A program made the position numbers and the translations under genes. Positions 27,254 through 36,277 of a DNA stretch of 64,000 bases are shown in pieces. The notes beneath the pieces were generated by a model. That model had not been told where the DNA came from. It saw nothing but the letters and a program-made list of their open reading frames with translations, and did no database searches. The stretch is from Promethearchaeota archaeon (lineage in GTDB: Archaea > Asgardarchaeota > Lokiarchaeia > Sigynarchaeales > SOKP01), in assembly GCA_019057775.1 (NCBI GenBank), contig JAHLWT010000293.1, positions 1-64,000 on the forward strand, read 5' to 3'. Position 1 is the first letter of the stretch. The number at the start of each line of letters is the position of its first letter.

Positions 27254-27275
27254 TTTTATTTAAGTTTAAATAAAA
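27254..27275. promoter_or_regulatory. AT-rich perfect palindrome, operator candidate
   Basis: TTTTATTTAA-GT-TTAAATAAAA, 10-base arms with a 2-base centre, 41 bases upstream of the ATG of the next gene and overlapping TATA-like sequence. It is longer than expected by chance, though AT-rich sequence makes such repeats less surprising. Confidence 0.4.
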
Positions 27276-27316
27276 AATGTTTAATTATATAATTAGAATT
27301 AGTTGGGTTGAGGATT

Positions 27317-27700
27317 ATGCTGTCGTATACAATTAATTTTGATAAAGAAGCCCTTAAAAATACTGAAAAGGGCTTAAAAGATGTGAAACTAACAACTGAA
27401 CAGTTAAAAATAGTTCAAGAGCTATCGAAATTTATCTGTGAAATAATAAAACTCCCCGAGATAGCTATTAGGGCCAATATCTGGAAAGCTTTAAAGGAAT
27501 GGCAAATCAAGAATAATAATATTATTGAAGATATTGCAGAATTACCCATAGAACTACGGCTAAACGCTGTTAAAGAAATCTTTATTATATGTAAGAACCT
27601 GTTAAAGAAAATGGTTAGAGAACCCAAAAATCAAAGCGATATAATAATTGATATTGCATTTGAAAAGTCATTTAAATATTATCTCAAGAATTCTGACTAA
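27317..27700 (+). CDS. Small helical protein, unknown
   Basis: About 127 residues, predicted all-helical, rich in Lys, Glu and Ile (KGLKDVKLTTEQLKIVQEL, IRANIWKALKEWQIKNNNII, LRLNAVKEIFIICKNLLKKM). No domain recognised. The ATG at 27317 has GAGG four bases before; a TTG at 27308 is the alternative. Convergent with the PHP gene. Confidence 0.55.
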   Translation: MLSYTINFDKEALKNTEKGLKDVKLTTEQLKIVQELSKFICEIIKLPEIAIRANIWKALKEWQIKNNNIIEDIAELPIELRLNAVKEIFIICKNLLKKMVREPKNQSDIIIDIAFEKSFKYYLKNSD

Positions 27701-27729
27701 TCTCAGTAATTTATTATAGTAATCAGTAC

Positions 27730-28458
27730 CTATTTCAAAGAAATTAAAGATTCTAAAAGAATTTGGAAATTATTTTCAAGATTGTAATAGGATATCATTT
27801 CGAGTGGTTCCTTTATATTATTTAAATTATGTAAAGTATGAGAATCACATCCTATGGCAACAGGAACGAGGTTTTCTTTTACTTTTTCAAAAAATATAAA
27901 ATTTTGAGTAGAGTAAAATTCAGGATAACTCGGATTAAACTCGAAATAAATTCGATTTTCTTTAAGGAAATTTATTAAAACATCAAGACTTCCATGTAGA
28001 AAATGAGAAGGATCGAAGTGAGCTAATCCAAATAAAGGAAGACTACTTGCGTCTAATAAAGAATTTTCCCAATAATTGATAAGATTCTTTATAAAAGCTA
28101 TGGAATCTATATCTTGAAGATATTCAAATAAAATTAAGTCAACTTCACTGATGTTAATACACTTTTTTATGAAATTTTCGGAGCTACTTAAATCAACTTC
28201 GAGTCCTTTAATCAATTTTAAACTATGGTTATGCATTTTTAAAAATTTTTGACAATTTGAGAGTTCTTCAAAATAATTATATAAGGTTTCGTTATCTTTT
28301 AGTGTCGAAACCCAAGCTTTCCATGAATCGGTGAAATGATCAGTAATAGCAATAAAATTTAAACCTAGTTTTAATGCCCTTCTTACAATCTGTTGAATAT
28401 TGTTTTTTCCATCAGAATAATTCGAATGAATGTGAAGATTAACTTTTGGGAAAGACAA
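27730..28458 (-). CDS. PHP-domain metal-dependent phosphoesterase
   Basis: 242 residues, TTG start. PHP metal-site motifs in order: NLHIHSNYSDGK (H-x-H), AITDHFTDS (D-H), IKGLEVDLSS (E), FGLAHFDPSHF (H) and AIGCDSHT (D-x-H). The family includes histidinol-phosphate phosphatase and other phosphoesterases with a tri-metal site. Size and motif order fit a stand-alone phosphatase; the substrate is unknown. It lies downstream of the permease gene by about 50 bases on the same strand, possibly the same transcript. Confidence 0.85.
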   Translation of the reverse strand: MSFPKVNLHIHSNYSDGKNNIQQIVRRALKLGLNFIAITDHFTDSWKAWVSTLKDNETLYNYFEELSNCQKFLKMHNHSLKLIKGLEVDLSSSENFIKKCINISEVDLILFEYLQDIDSIAFIKNLINYWENSLLDASSLPLFGLAHFDPSHFLHGSLDVLINFLKENRIYFEFNPSYPEFYSTQNFIFFEKVKENLVPVAIGCDSHTLHNLNNIKEPLEMISYYNLENNFQILLESLISLK

Positions 28459-28508
28459 TTATATGATATAATCCTTTAAATAATTGATAAAAAGAAGTGT
28501 TCTTTCGC

Positions 28509-30377
28509 TTAAATTCCTAATGATTTAGTTTCTCGGTTCATATATAAACTTAATGAACCACTAAATAAGAGTATTCCTCCTAAAAAAATAAGCATTGCAT
28601 TAAAAATATATTCTCCTGTTTTTTCACTAACGCCAGTAAAAAAGTTATCTATACTGATGATATCTGAAGCAAATAAGGAAATTAAAATGAAAATGAATAT
28701 TGAGGAACCTACTTGGATTGCACTTATTACAATGTTTACATAATAAATTAATTTGGCTTTACTCTTTTTTAATTCGATAATCTGTCCAATTCCAATATCA
28801 ATAGCAACTTCCTTTTTATTGATCTTTCTTATAAAAAAGTATACAAGTTCTTTGAGCGGGATAATGTCAAGGAATACAGTGCCTATTGTAAAAATACAGA
28901 TGAAAATTAAAATTCTAAGTAATACGTCATTAAAGATCAATAAAAATCCAGTTATTGAAGAATCTAAAATACTAAGATTTTTAAGAATCCAAATCAAAAT
29001 TCCAACAATTATTATTCCAATCATTTTTAATCCAGCTAATGTTAAAACTATTGAATGCCTATCGGCAATTGTTATTAGATAATAAGTTATACCAATAATA
29101 AATATAATTCCACCTAGGACAATTGCTCTCCATTCCAAGAATAGTGCTAATATAATACAAAACGACATTATTATTATCGGTAAATAAGGGAAAAATGGTG
29201 CTTTAAATGGGCGATCAAGTTCCTTTCTTTTACGCCTTAAATTAACTGCGGCAAAATTGACGAAAGCTAATCCAATAAAATAGATAAACGTAGTAATGCT
29301 TGCTGTGAATCCAATATCTGCGAAAAAAATTGCTAATAACGTAAAAATAATAGTGACAATTGTAGTAATTATCAAAACTAGAGTAGGGGCATTGGTTTTT
29401 TTACTAACTTTCGTTAATTTCTTTGATACATAATGATCTCTTGCTAACGCATTCAATATACTAACAGCGGAACCGAGCGCAGCATTCATTGCTATGAAAG
29501 TCGATATTGCAGCAGCAAATACCATTAGTAAGTATCCGGGGATTCCTAAAATATTATTTAATACATCAGCTAATAAAAGTGGTGAATCACCTAACCCAAT
29601 ATTTCCAATATTGATTAATACAACTAAACTAATTGATAAATAGATAGACAAAGATGCAACGATCGAATATATATTCACCTTAGGGATATTCTTTGAAGGA
29701 TTTTTTAGATCAGGATTTAAATAAGCTAAGTTTGAAGTAATACTTGTAAAAAAGATAAACATCAATGAGAACATTGAAATCACGCTAAAAAAATCGGTTC
29801 CTGAAGAAAGAAATTGAGGAGCAAAGCCACTAGTATTTGTATGGGGAGCAATAAATAATCCAGAAATAATAAAAATTGCAAATATTATCAAAAGGATAAT
29901 TGTTAAATTGATTAATGTTTTCATGGCTAGCCTTTGTGAACGAAAAACTATAATTGCGGTAAAGAGTATTGAAATTATAACGATAGTAAGAAATATAGGA
30001 GGAATTAAGGGGAAGAAGGCATCTATAACTATTACAAATGCTTGAGCAGAGAAAGAAAAAGTAGCAATATTTGCAATCCATAGGAAGAATCCAATTATAT
30101 ATGCTAAAAAACCTCCTAACGCTTCCTTACTAAAATTATAAGCGCCTCCTGATATCGGTAAGCTAGTTGATAATTCACTATAATTTAGTGCAGTTAAGAT
30201 AATTAATATTCCTCCAAGGCTCAAACTGATAAGGATTCCAGACCCCGCTTTCTCTATAGCAGTACCTAATAGAATAAAGATAGAGCCTCCAATTCCGCAA
30301 CCTATTCCATATAAAACACCCGACAACAATCCAACAGTTCGAGTTGGAGGAATCCTTTCTGAATCTTTTTCAGTCAA
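28509..30377 (-). CDS. APC-superfamily amino acid permease
   Basis: 622 residues, TTG start. The N-terminal signature VGLLSGVLYGIGCGIGGSIF (first helix) and LNYSELSTSLPISGGAYNFS match APC-type amino acid/polyamine permeases. About twelve hydrophobic helices run to residue ~450. The C-terminal ~170 residues carry further hydrophobic segments (ILIFICIFTIGTVFLDIIPL, VVISAIQVGSSIFIFILISL, FNAMLIFLGGILLFSGSL), giving it extra helices and no CBS or USP domain. Imports or exchanges amino acids across the plasma membrane; substrate unknown. Upstream neighbour on the same strand is the coiled-coil/TM protein. Confidence 0.9.
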   Translation of the reverse strand: MTEKDSERIPPTRTVGLLSGVLYGIGCGIGGSIFILLGTAIEKAGSGILISLSLGGILIILTALNYSELSTSLPISGGAYNFSKEALGGFLAYIIGFFLWIANIATFSFSAQAFVIVIDAFFPLIPPIFLTIVIISILFTAIIVFRSQRLAMKTLINLTIILLIIFAIFIISGLFIAPHTNTSGFAPQFLSSGTDFFSVISMFSLMFIFFTSITSNLAYLNPDLKNPSKNIPKVNIYSIVASLSIYLSISLVVLINIGNIGLGDSPLLLADVLNNILGIPGYLLMVFAAAISTFIAMNAALGSAVSILNALARDHYVSKKLTKVSKKTNAPTLVLIITTIVTIIFTLLAIFFADIGFTASITTFIYFIGLAFVNFAAVNLRRKRKELDRPFKAPFFPYLPIIIMSFCIILALFLEWRAIVLGGIIFIIGITYYLITIADRHSIVLTLAGLKMIGIIIVGILIWILKNLSILDSSITGFLLIFNDVLLRILIFICIFTIGTVFLDIIPLKELVYFFIRKINKKEVAIDIGIGQIIELKKSKAKLIYYVNIVISAIQVGSSIFIFILISLFASDIISIDNFFTGVSEKTGEYIFNAMLIFLGGILLFSGSLSLYMNRETKSLGI

Positions 30378-30432
30378 TTTTAAGTATAAATTAAATTTAA
30401 AAATCGTTTCTAATTCATTAGACTATCGTAAT

Positions 30433-31857
30433 TCAAGATTTTTCTAAATGAAATATTCCTGATATTATAGCTAAAGAAGCAGCTATTAATAAAAATAATC
30501 CCATCACTGAATTATTTATTTCACCTAAATCAAGAATATTAGTAAATACACCTATTGCCCAAATTATAAAAAATATTCCGACTCCTATTAATATTCCCCC
30601 AAAAAACTTTGAGGCCCTGTAGATAGCGGATAAAACTTCTATTCTATGTATTCGACTTTCTTTATCTCTTATTTCCTTTTCTTGGTTATCTAACTCTAAT
30701 TTTAATTTTTGGAAAATTGCCCTCGAATCATTAGTACTACTCTCAATAGCTTCTTTTGCCTTTAATATTTTTTCATGGTCACTGTTCATATGTTTTAATT
30801 TTTCGGTTAATGCTTCAAGTCTTATTTCTCGTTCATTATACTCTGTATTTGAAGTTTCAATATCCAATTTTAAATCTTCAAATCGCTTCTCATTGATTTC
30901 AATCAAATTTTGTTTCACGTTAATCTGCTCATTTAAACTTTCTATGTTCTCGTTTACTTCTTGAACCCGGGATTCAATTTCGATTAATTGTTGTTGCTTA
31001 TCAGATAATTGGATTTTGTATTTAGCGAGGAGTTCCTCATATGTCTCCCTTTGTTTTTCCATTTCTGGAAATCCTTCATTATATTCTTGAATTTTCCTCT
31101 CAACTTCTTTTATTCTTCTCTCTTTTTTATCGATTTGTTCTGTAAGAAGCTTTTTTTCTTCATCCTTTGTTTCAATTTCAGTATTAGAGTGTTCTAATTC
31201 ACTCTTATTTTTTCCAATTGATACTCTTAGAGTCTCATTCTCTGCTCGTTGACTTTTTAGCTTTTTATCTAATGCTTCCGCTTCCTCTCTTTGTTTTTCA
31301 ACTAGAGCTTCATCATCTCGGATTGCTTGTTTCATCTTCGCAATTTCGATTCGTAGTTCATCTTGGACAGCTATTTTCTCTTTCACCGAATCTGTAAGAA
31401 CTATCAAATCTACTTGTCTAGTTTCATAGGTTTTTATAAGTTGTTCATTATTTTTCAATAGTTCTTTATAATCTTCTTCTAAATTATCTTTACTCTCTCT
31501 TGTAATATTATATCTCTCTTCTAGGTTACTCATGTCATCAGTTTTGTGATTATATTTGTCTTCTAAAGCAGATATAGTCTCCTCGATAGCTGTTAGATAT
31601 TGCTCTTTATCATCTATTTTTTTCGCAATTGAATCAAGTTTTATCTGGGCTTCTTTGATTTCATTACTGATTTCTTCAATCGGCTTCTTTTCAAGTACTT
31701 TTTCCTCTCCGTTAGTAATTGTTCCTGAAATATCTTCAATACTATTTTCAAAGGTCCGAAGTTTTTTATCTATCATATCTCTTGAATTTTTAGCTTTTGA
31801 TAAAAATTCTTTATCTACTCTGCTTTCCGATTTACTTTCCTTCTCTTCTTCTGTCAT
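30433..31857 (-). CDS. Long coiled-coil protein with C-terminal membrane hairpin
   Basis: 474 residues. Residues ~10-405 are almost continuous heptad-type coiled coil rich in Glu, Lys and Gln (EERYNITRESKDNLEEDYKE, QIDKKERRIKEVERKIQEYN). The C-terminus has two membrane segments (FFGGILIGVGIFFIIWAIGV and NNSVMGLFLLIAASLAIISG) ending FHLEKS. The layout resembles tail-anchored golgin-like tethers, but no sequence family is recognised. The membrane hairpin would hold a rod of roughly 50 nm on the cytoplasmic side (inference from length). Upstream of the permease gene with a 55-base gap. Confidence 0.75.
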   Translation of the reverse strand: MTEEEKESKSESRVDKEFLSKAKNSRDMIDKKLRTFENSIEDISGTITNGEEKVLEKKPIEEISNEIKEAQIKLDSIAKKIDDKEQYLTAIEETISALEDKYNHKTDDMSNLEERYNITRESKDNLEEDYKELLKNNEQLIKTYETRQVDLIVLTDSVKEKIAVQDELRIEIAKMKQAIRDDEALVEKQREEAEALDKKLKSQRAENETLRVSIGKNKSELEHSNTEIETKDEEKKLLTEQIDKKERRIKEVERKIQEYNEGFPEMEKQRETYEELLAKYKIQLSDKQQQLIEIESRVQEVNENIESLNEQINVKQNLIEINEKRFEDLKLDIETSNTEYNEREIRLEALTEKLKHMNSDHEKILKAKEAIESSTNDSRAIFQKLKLELDNQEKEIRDKESRIHRIEVLSAIYRASKFFGGILIGVGIFFIIWAIGVFTNILDLGEINNSVMGLFLLIAASLAIISGIFHLEKS

Positions 31858-32155
31858 TACAGTAGGTTTATGAATATTGGGTTATGAATAATTTTCTCTC
31901 ATATAGAATTAGAATTTGGAATATTAAAATTTATTTTAAAAATATTTGTTCAAATAGGTGTTGATATAAATAGAACTCCATTTTGCACATCATATCTTTA
32001 TTTATTATAACTTATGAAATATCAGATATTTAAATTTTGATTTTTTCGCTTTTATTTCTGGGATTGGGAGAAGTGGAAGGAAAAATTTTATAAATAATTA
32101 TGGTTTTAGTGGCAATTTGGTTTTTTGTCTATTATTTATCTTAGAAATTATAAAA

Positions 32156-33115
32156 TTAAGCACTTTCCATTAACTCTATAGCTTCTTTATATGTTGTGGT
32201 TGGCATTGGACCAAAAGAATTTACTTTTAAGGCTCCAACAGCATTAGCAAAAAAACACGCCTTTTTTAAATCCCACCCTGCTAAGTAACTAACAATAAAT
32301 GCACCCCCAAAGGAATCTCCAGCACCTGTAGGATCTAACTCTTTTACTTGAAATCCTTTAACTCTCATTCCATTAACGTTACTACGAGTATAGAGTGTAC
32401 AACCTTCTTTTCCTAATTTAAGAACAATAACTTTAGGACCCATTTTGAGTAATTTTTGACATGCTTCTTTTGATCCCCTGACACCAGCTAACATTTCAGC
32501 TTCCTCACCACTCGGAAGAAGTATATCTGTTGATTCTAAAACAGGTATACTAATATCTAAAATCTCTTTTATTTCTAACATTTCGGGTCTAAGATTTGGA
32601 TCAAATGATAAAATTGCCTTAGGATTATGTTTTTTAGCCAATTTTATAGCTTTATAACAAGCCTCTCGAGATTTTTTACTAATTGCAAGAGCACTCCCCA
32701 TAATATGGAGATTCTTTATTTTTTTGAAGTAGGGTTCTTTTACATCCTCAGGAGACGTGCATCCAGCAGCCCCTCTTGCAAAAATAAACTTACGTGATCC
32801 ATCAGAATTGTATTGATTGAATGCGATTCCTGTAGTTTCCTTAGATTCAACTCGAATTTGGGAGATGTCAACCCCATCACTCTTTAACTTTTTAATAATA
32901 CATTCACCAAACTCATCATTTCCAACCACACCTATAAATCCAGTACTAAAGTTGAACTGTTTTGACATGCGAGCAGCAGAATCTATAAAAATAGCAGGAG
33001 CTCCACTTGGAAACGGTCCTTTATATTGAGCCCCGATTCTTCTATGGGGGGAATCTAAATCTGTACGCATGACTTCAACAAGTAATTCACCTAAAGAAAT
33101 TATATCGGGGCTCAT
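32156..33115 (-). CDS. PfkB-family sugar/nucleoside kinase
   Basis: 319 residues, ATG start. PfkB signatures: SLGELLVEVMRTD at the N-terminus, GGxG-like GVVGNDEFGECIIKKLKSDG, and C-terminal DPTGAGDSFGGAFIVSYLAG with the catalytic Asp and anion hole. The fold phosphorylates sugars such as ribose, fructose or 2-keto-3-deoxygluconate with ATP. The specific substrate is not readable. It lies 88 bases downstream of the coiled-coil gene that follows the GTPase; it may be a separate unit. Confidence 0.92.
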   Translation of the reverse strand: MSPDIISLGELLVEVMRTDLDSPHRRIGAQYKGPFPSGAPAIFIDSAARMSKQFNFSTGFIGVVGNDEFGECIIKKLKSDGVDISQIRVESKETTGIAFNQYNSDGSRKFIFARGAAGCTSPEDVKEPYFKKIKNLHIMGSALAISKKSREACYKAIKLAKKHNPKAILSFDPNLRPEMLEIKEILDISIPVLESTDILLPSGEEAEMLAGVRGSKEACQKLLKMGPKVIVLKLGKEGCTLYTRSNVNGMRVKGFQVKELDPTGAGDSFGGAFIVSYLAGWDLKKACFFANAVGALKVNSFGPMPTTTYKEAIELMESA

Positions 33116-33203
33116 ATTTTCTATTTTAAAGAATTTAACTTATTAATTTAAAAAGATTGAAAGCTTAAAAAATTCTTATTTTAAATCTAAATCAATTATT
33201 CAT

Positions 33204-34133
33204 CTAATTTGATATTATACAATATTTTATGAACTTCTGTTTAAATGACTCTATAGTACTCGCAATCTCATTTAATTGTAGCTTTATTTCTTTTGGAGGC
33301 ATTTTTTTCATTTTATCAACATCATTTATAATTTCTTTCATTTCCTCTATCCAAATGTTCAAAAGAATTTCTCTCTCTTTATTTTTAACCGCAGTCTTCA
33401 TTTCATTAGATATCCATTCTTTAGCACTTTCATAGATCTGTTTTTTTAGGACATCCAGTGTTATTTTAACTAAATCCTGTTGGCTTCTTAATTCTTCTAT
33501 AACAGGCTGTAATTGGTTTCTGAACTTTTCATTATCTTCATTATGCTTCTTTTCTATTTCTCTTAATACTAATTCCTTCGTCTCGAATTCTTCTTTGATT
33601 TGTGTCATTTTATTTGAAAAATCTTCTCTCAATTGCGTCATTCTTTCTATTATTGAACTAACCTTTTCATCAATATGAGTTATATTTTCGTTAATCTTTT
33701 GTTCAAATGTTTTAAATCTCCCATCAACTGCTTGACCAAACTTTTTGAATCCATCTACTACTTTTTTATTGAGATCTTCATATTTATTATTTAAGGTTTG
33801 GTTAAATTCAGTCGATGTTTCTTTTAATTTTTGATTAACATTTGCTAATTGAGCATTTATTTTTTCTTCAAGTTTAGTAAATTCCGTTTTAGATTGTTGC
33901 TCAATTTTCTGAATTTCTTCCTTAATCAGTTTTCCTAATCTATCATCTAGTTCAATTCGCTTTTCTTCTTGAATTTTATTTTGATTATTGGTTTTTTCTT
34001 CTAATTTTTGTATTTGGTTAGAAAATATTTGCTCCATCTTTTTAATGTGGGAGGCATTTTTTTGATCAAGCTTGGTCAACTGTTCTTTTAATTCCTCGAT
34101 ATCTTTTACAATAAATTCTTCTTTATTTAAAAT
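33204..34133 (-). CDS. Coiled-coil protein in GTPase operon (AUU start proposed)
   Basis: About 309 residues, nearly all coiled coil (LEEKINAQLANVNQKLKETS, FNQTLNNKYEDLNKKVVDGF, MTQLREDFSNKMTQIKEEFE), with a compact C-terminus. The frame is open upstream of the first TTG (34079) as far as a TAA. An ATT at 34133 lies 7 bases after GGTGA, whereas the TTG has only a distant GAGG, so I prefer the ATT; it adds 18 residues (MLNKEEFIVKDIEELKEQ). It starts 22 bases after the GTPase stop and is probably its partner, for example an effector or filament-forming protein (inference). No family recognised. Confidence 0.7.
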   Translation of the reverse strand: MLNKEEFIVKDIEELKEQLTKLDQKNASHIKKMEQIFSNQIQKLEEKTNNQNKIQEEKRIELDDRLGKLIKEEIQKIEQQSKTEFTKLEEKINAQLANVNQKLKETSTEFNQTLNNKYEDLNKKVVDGFKKFGQAVDGRFKTFEQKINENITHIDEKVSSIIERMTQLREDFSNKMTQIKEEFETKELVLREIEKKHNEDNEKFRNQLQPVIEELRSQQDLVKITLDVLKKQIYESAKEWISNEMKTAVKNKEREILLNIWIEEMKEIINDVDKMKKMPPKEIKLQLNEIASTIESFKQKFIKYCIISN

Positions 34134-34155
34134 TTTTTACTCACCTTTTTATATT

Positions 34156-35967
34156 CTAATTCTTGTTATAATTCTTTTTTTGCTCTCTCCAAGCCAGAAA
34201 GCCTTTTGTTTCTTTGCCACGATAAACAGCTCTCTTTCCTGGATTTTCCCTTTCATAACTATTATATAACTCTATTTTAGGGTCTTTTTTTATTGGGGCA
34301 GAACCTATTTTTACTCTCTTAAGTTTTGGTGGGGAAGGTTTTGAGCCCGTCACTTTTTCTGCCTTCACATCCTCAACTTTTATAGGAGAAGGTGCTGCCT
34401 TAGGTACCTTTTCTACCTTCACTTCCTTAACTTTTTTAGGAGGTGGTGCTGCCTTAGGTACCTTTTCTACCTTCACTTCCTTAACTTTTTTAGGAGGTGG
34501 TGCTGCCTTAGATACCTTTTCTACCTTCACTTCCTTAACTTTTTCAATAGAAGGTGGTGCCTTAGATACTTTTTCTGTCTTCATATCCTCAACTTTTACA
34601 GAGGAAGAAGTAATTTTTAGCACTTCTAGCCCATAATTCTCCTTGGTTTTCAAAGAGTGTGCTTTTACTTCTATTGCTTTTTTAGATTTTACTTCTGTAT
34701 AATTCAAACTAATTATTTGTGGTTCTAATTTTACTTCATTAACTTTAAGTGAAGAACTCTTCTGCTTTTTAGAACTTTTTAGATTTAACTCTAAAACTTT
34801 TGGAGGAGAGACTTCTAAATTTTCTTCGACAACTTTAGGAGGTATAGATTCTACCTTTACCAATGTTTTTGGTTTATCTTCTTTATCAATAGAGCTTATT
34901 ATTTGTGGTTCTTCTTTTAATTCTTCTATTTTAGCTGTAAATGCTTCTGGTTTTGATTTAACATCTGCTTCAATCTCCTCTACTTTGCTTTTATAGGCTT
35001 TTAAGCTGATAACCGTTAGTTCATTTTCTTCCCTATTTAATTGTATTAATTTTTCCTTTTTTATTACACAACCGTTTATTGAGCTTTCTAGAATTGTTTT
35101 CAACTTTTCTACCAATTCTGGAGCAGCTTTAATATTTTGTTTTTTCAATTGATTTATATCTTTTTCTAAATCTGTAATCACTTTAAAGAAATTATCTCTG
35201 ATTGCTTGTTTTTGATTAGTAATTTTCAATAATTCTTGCTCAATAAATTCGTAATATTTTTCTTCCTTGGTTTTTTCAGAAAGTTCTTCATCAGATGTTT
35301 TTATTTTGGATTTTAATTTGTTATATTTTGATTTAATAGTAGCTAAATCAACTAATTGGTTTCTTAATTCCTGTTCATTCTTTCCTATAATGTCAAGAAA
35401 TTCTGTAGAAGAATTTTCAGGAACTAAATCTGGAAGGAGAATTTCTGTTTTTTTTAAAAAAGTATGAAATAACAATTCAAAACAATTATTCACATTCAAA
35501 TCAGCTGTAGCTGATACCAAGGAAAAGCGACTTTTTTCTCCTAAATATTTTTTTATTGTATCTTTAAAATCCTTGGTTATTGTGAGTTTGTCTAATTTAC
35601 TGCCAACGATAAGGGTTAATGGTTCTTCAGAATAACGAGATAATACATCTAAGAAATCTTTTTTATATAATTTTAATGTTTCATTTGGTCTTGTCAAGTC
35701 AAAAACTATTAGAGCTAGGTCAACACCAGTAAAGAACGCTCTATTAATAACAGGATTGACACCACGATTTCCTCCTACATCCCATATGTTTAATTTGAAT
35801 ACCACACCTGCTTTTTTAAAAATATAATCTATTTTACTAACTTTACTATTAATAGTAGGCGAATAATCTCTTGGAACTTCTTTTCCTATAAATGCATTCA
35901 CTAAAGAAGTTTTCCCCACTCTTTGCTCACCAAAAACAGCGAGTTTTAAAAAAACATCCCTACTCAA
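34156..35967 (-). CDS. Ras-like small GTPase fused to coiled coil and Lys/Pro repeats
   Basis: 603 residues, TTG start with GGCGAT 7 bases upstream. The GTPase domain (1-180) has G1 GEQRVGKTS (13-21), switch-I Thr in SPTI (about 38), G3 WDVGG (62-66), G4 GSKLDK (Ser for the usual Asn) and G5 SATAD. Gly replaces the switch-II Gln position, so intrinsic hydrolysis may be low. Residues ~190-350 are coiled coil; ~440-560 are Lys/Val/Pro repeats of 18 residues (VEKVPKAAPPPKKVKEVK). The end carries RAVYRGKETKGFLAW (579-593), shared with the LRR protein at 9821-11425. No lipid-anchor Cys is seen. Operon with a coiled-coil protein. Function unknown, scaffold-like. Confidence 0.88.
   Translation of the reverse strand: MSRDVFLKLAVFGEQRVGKTSLVNAFIGKEVPRDYSPTINSKVSKIDYIFKKAGVVFKLNIWDVGGNRGVNPVINRAFFTGVDLALIVFDLTRPNETLKLYKKDFLDVLSRYSEEPLTLIVGSKLDKLTITKDFKDTIKKYLGEKSRFSLVSATADLNVNNCFELLFHTFLKKTEILLPDLVPENSSTEFLDIIGKNEQELRNQLVDLATIKSKYNKLKSKIKTSDEELSEKTKEEKYYEFIEQELLKITNQKQAIRDNFFKVITDLEKDINQLKKQNIKAAPELVEKLKTILESSINGCVIKKEKLIQLNREENELTVISLKAYKSKVEEIEADVKSKPEAFTAKIEELKEEPQIISSIDKEDKPKTLVKVESIPPKVVEENLEVSPPKVLELNLKSSKKQKSSSLKVNEVKLEPQIISLNYTEVKSKKAIEVKAHSLKTKENYGLEVLKITSSSVKVEDMKTEKVSKAPPSIEKVKEVKVEKVSKAAPPPKKVKEVKVEKVPKAAPPPKKVKEVKVEKVPKAAPSPIKVEDVKAEKVTGSKPSPPKLKRVKIGSAPIKKDPKIELYNSYERENPGKRAVYRGKETKGFLAWREQKKNYNKN
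34337..34606 (-). repeat. Tandem 54-base repeats inside the GTPase gene
   Basis: About five copies of an 18-codon unit. The copies starting at 34391, 34445 and 34499 are almost identical at DNA level; the flanking ones are diverged. They encode VEKVPKAAPPPKKVKEVK-type units. The near identity at synonymous sites points to recent expansion, so copy number may differ between strains. Confidence 0.85.
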
Positions 35968-36277
35968 CTTAATAATCGCCTAATGAAAATCAAATATCAA
36001 TTTTAAAATTCCAATATTTTATTAAGAATTGGTTAAAATCAACTTAATCCATAAATTCTTAACTTGGAATTTATATTTAAATTTATTGAGAAAACTTAGT
36101 TGTTTTAGTTGTGTTATTAATTTTAATTTAAAATCTAATTAAATAAACTCATATTTCTTAAGAAAAACAGGTATCTAAGTAATTGTTTATAAATTGCTAA
36201 AAAATTTTATTTAGTTTTGTGTGTTTTTTCAATCAAAAATAGTAAAACAAACATTAAATAGAAGAAGTGAATTATTA
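35968..36277. other. Divergent AT-rich intergenic stretch
   Basis: 310 bases between the leftward GTPase operon and the rightward nitronate monooxygenase. It should contain two divergent promoters; TTTAAATTTATT near 36075 is a TATA-like candidate. No hairpin, RNA gene or convincing small frame is seen. Confidence 0.5.

Noticed and set aside
33204..34133. Coiled-coil protein as an SMC-like fragment
   Set aside because: No Walker A, signature or hinge motif; it is just coiled coil.
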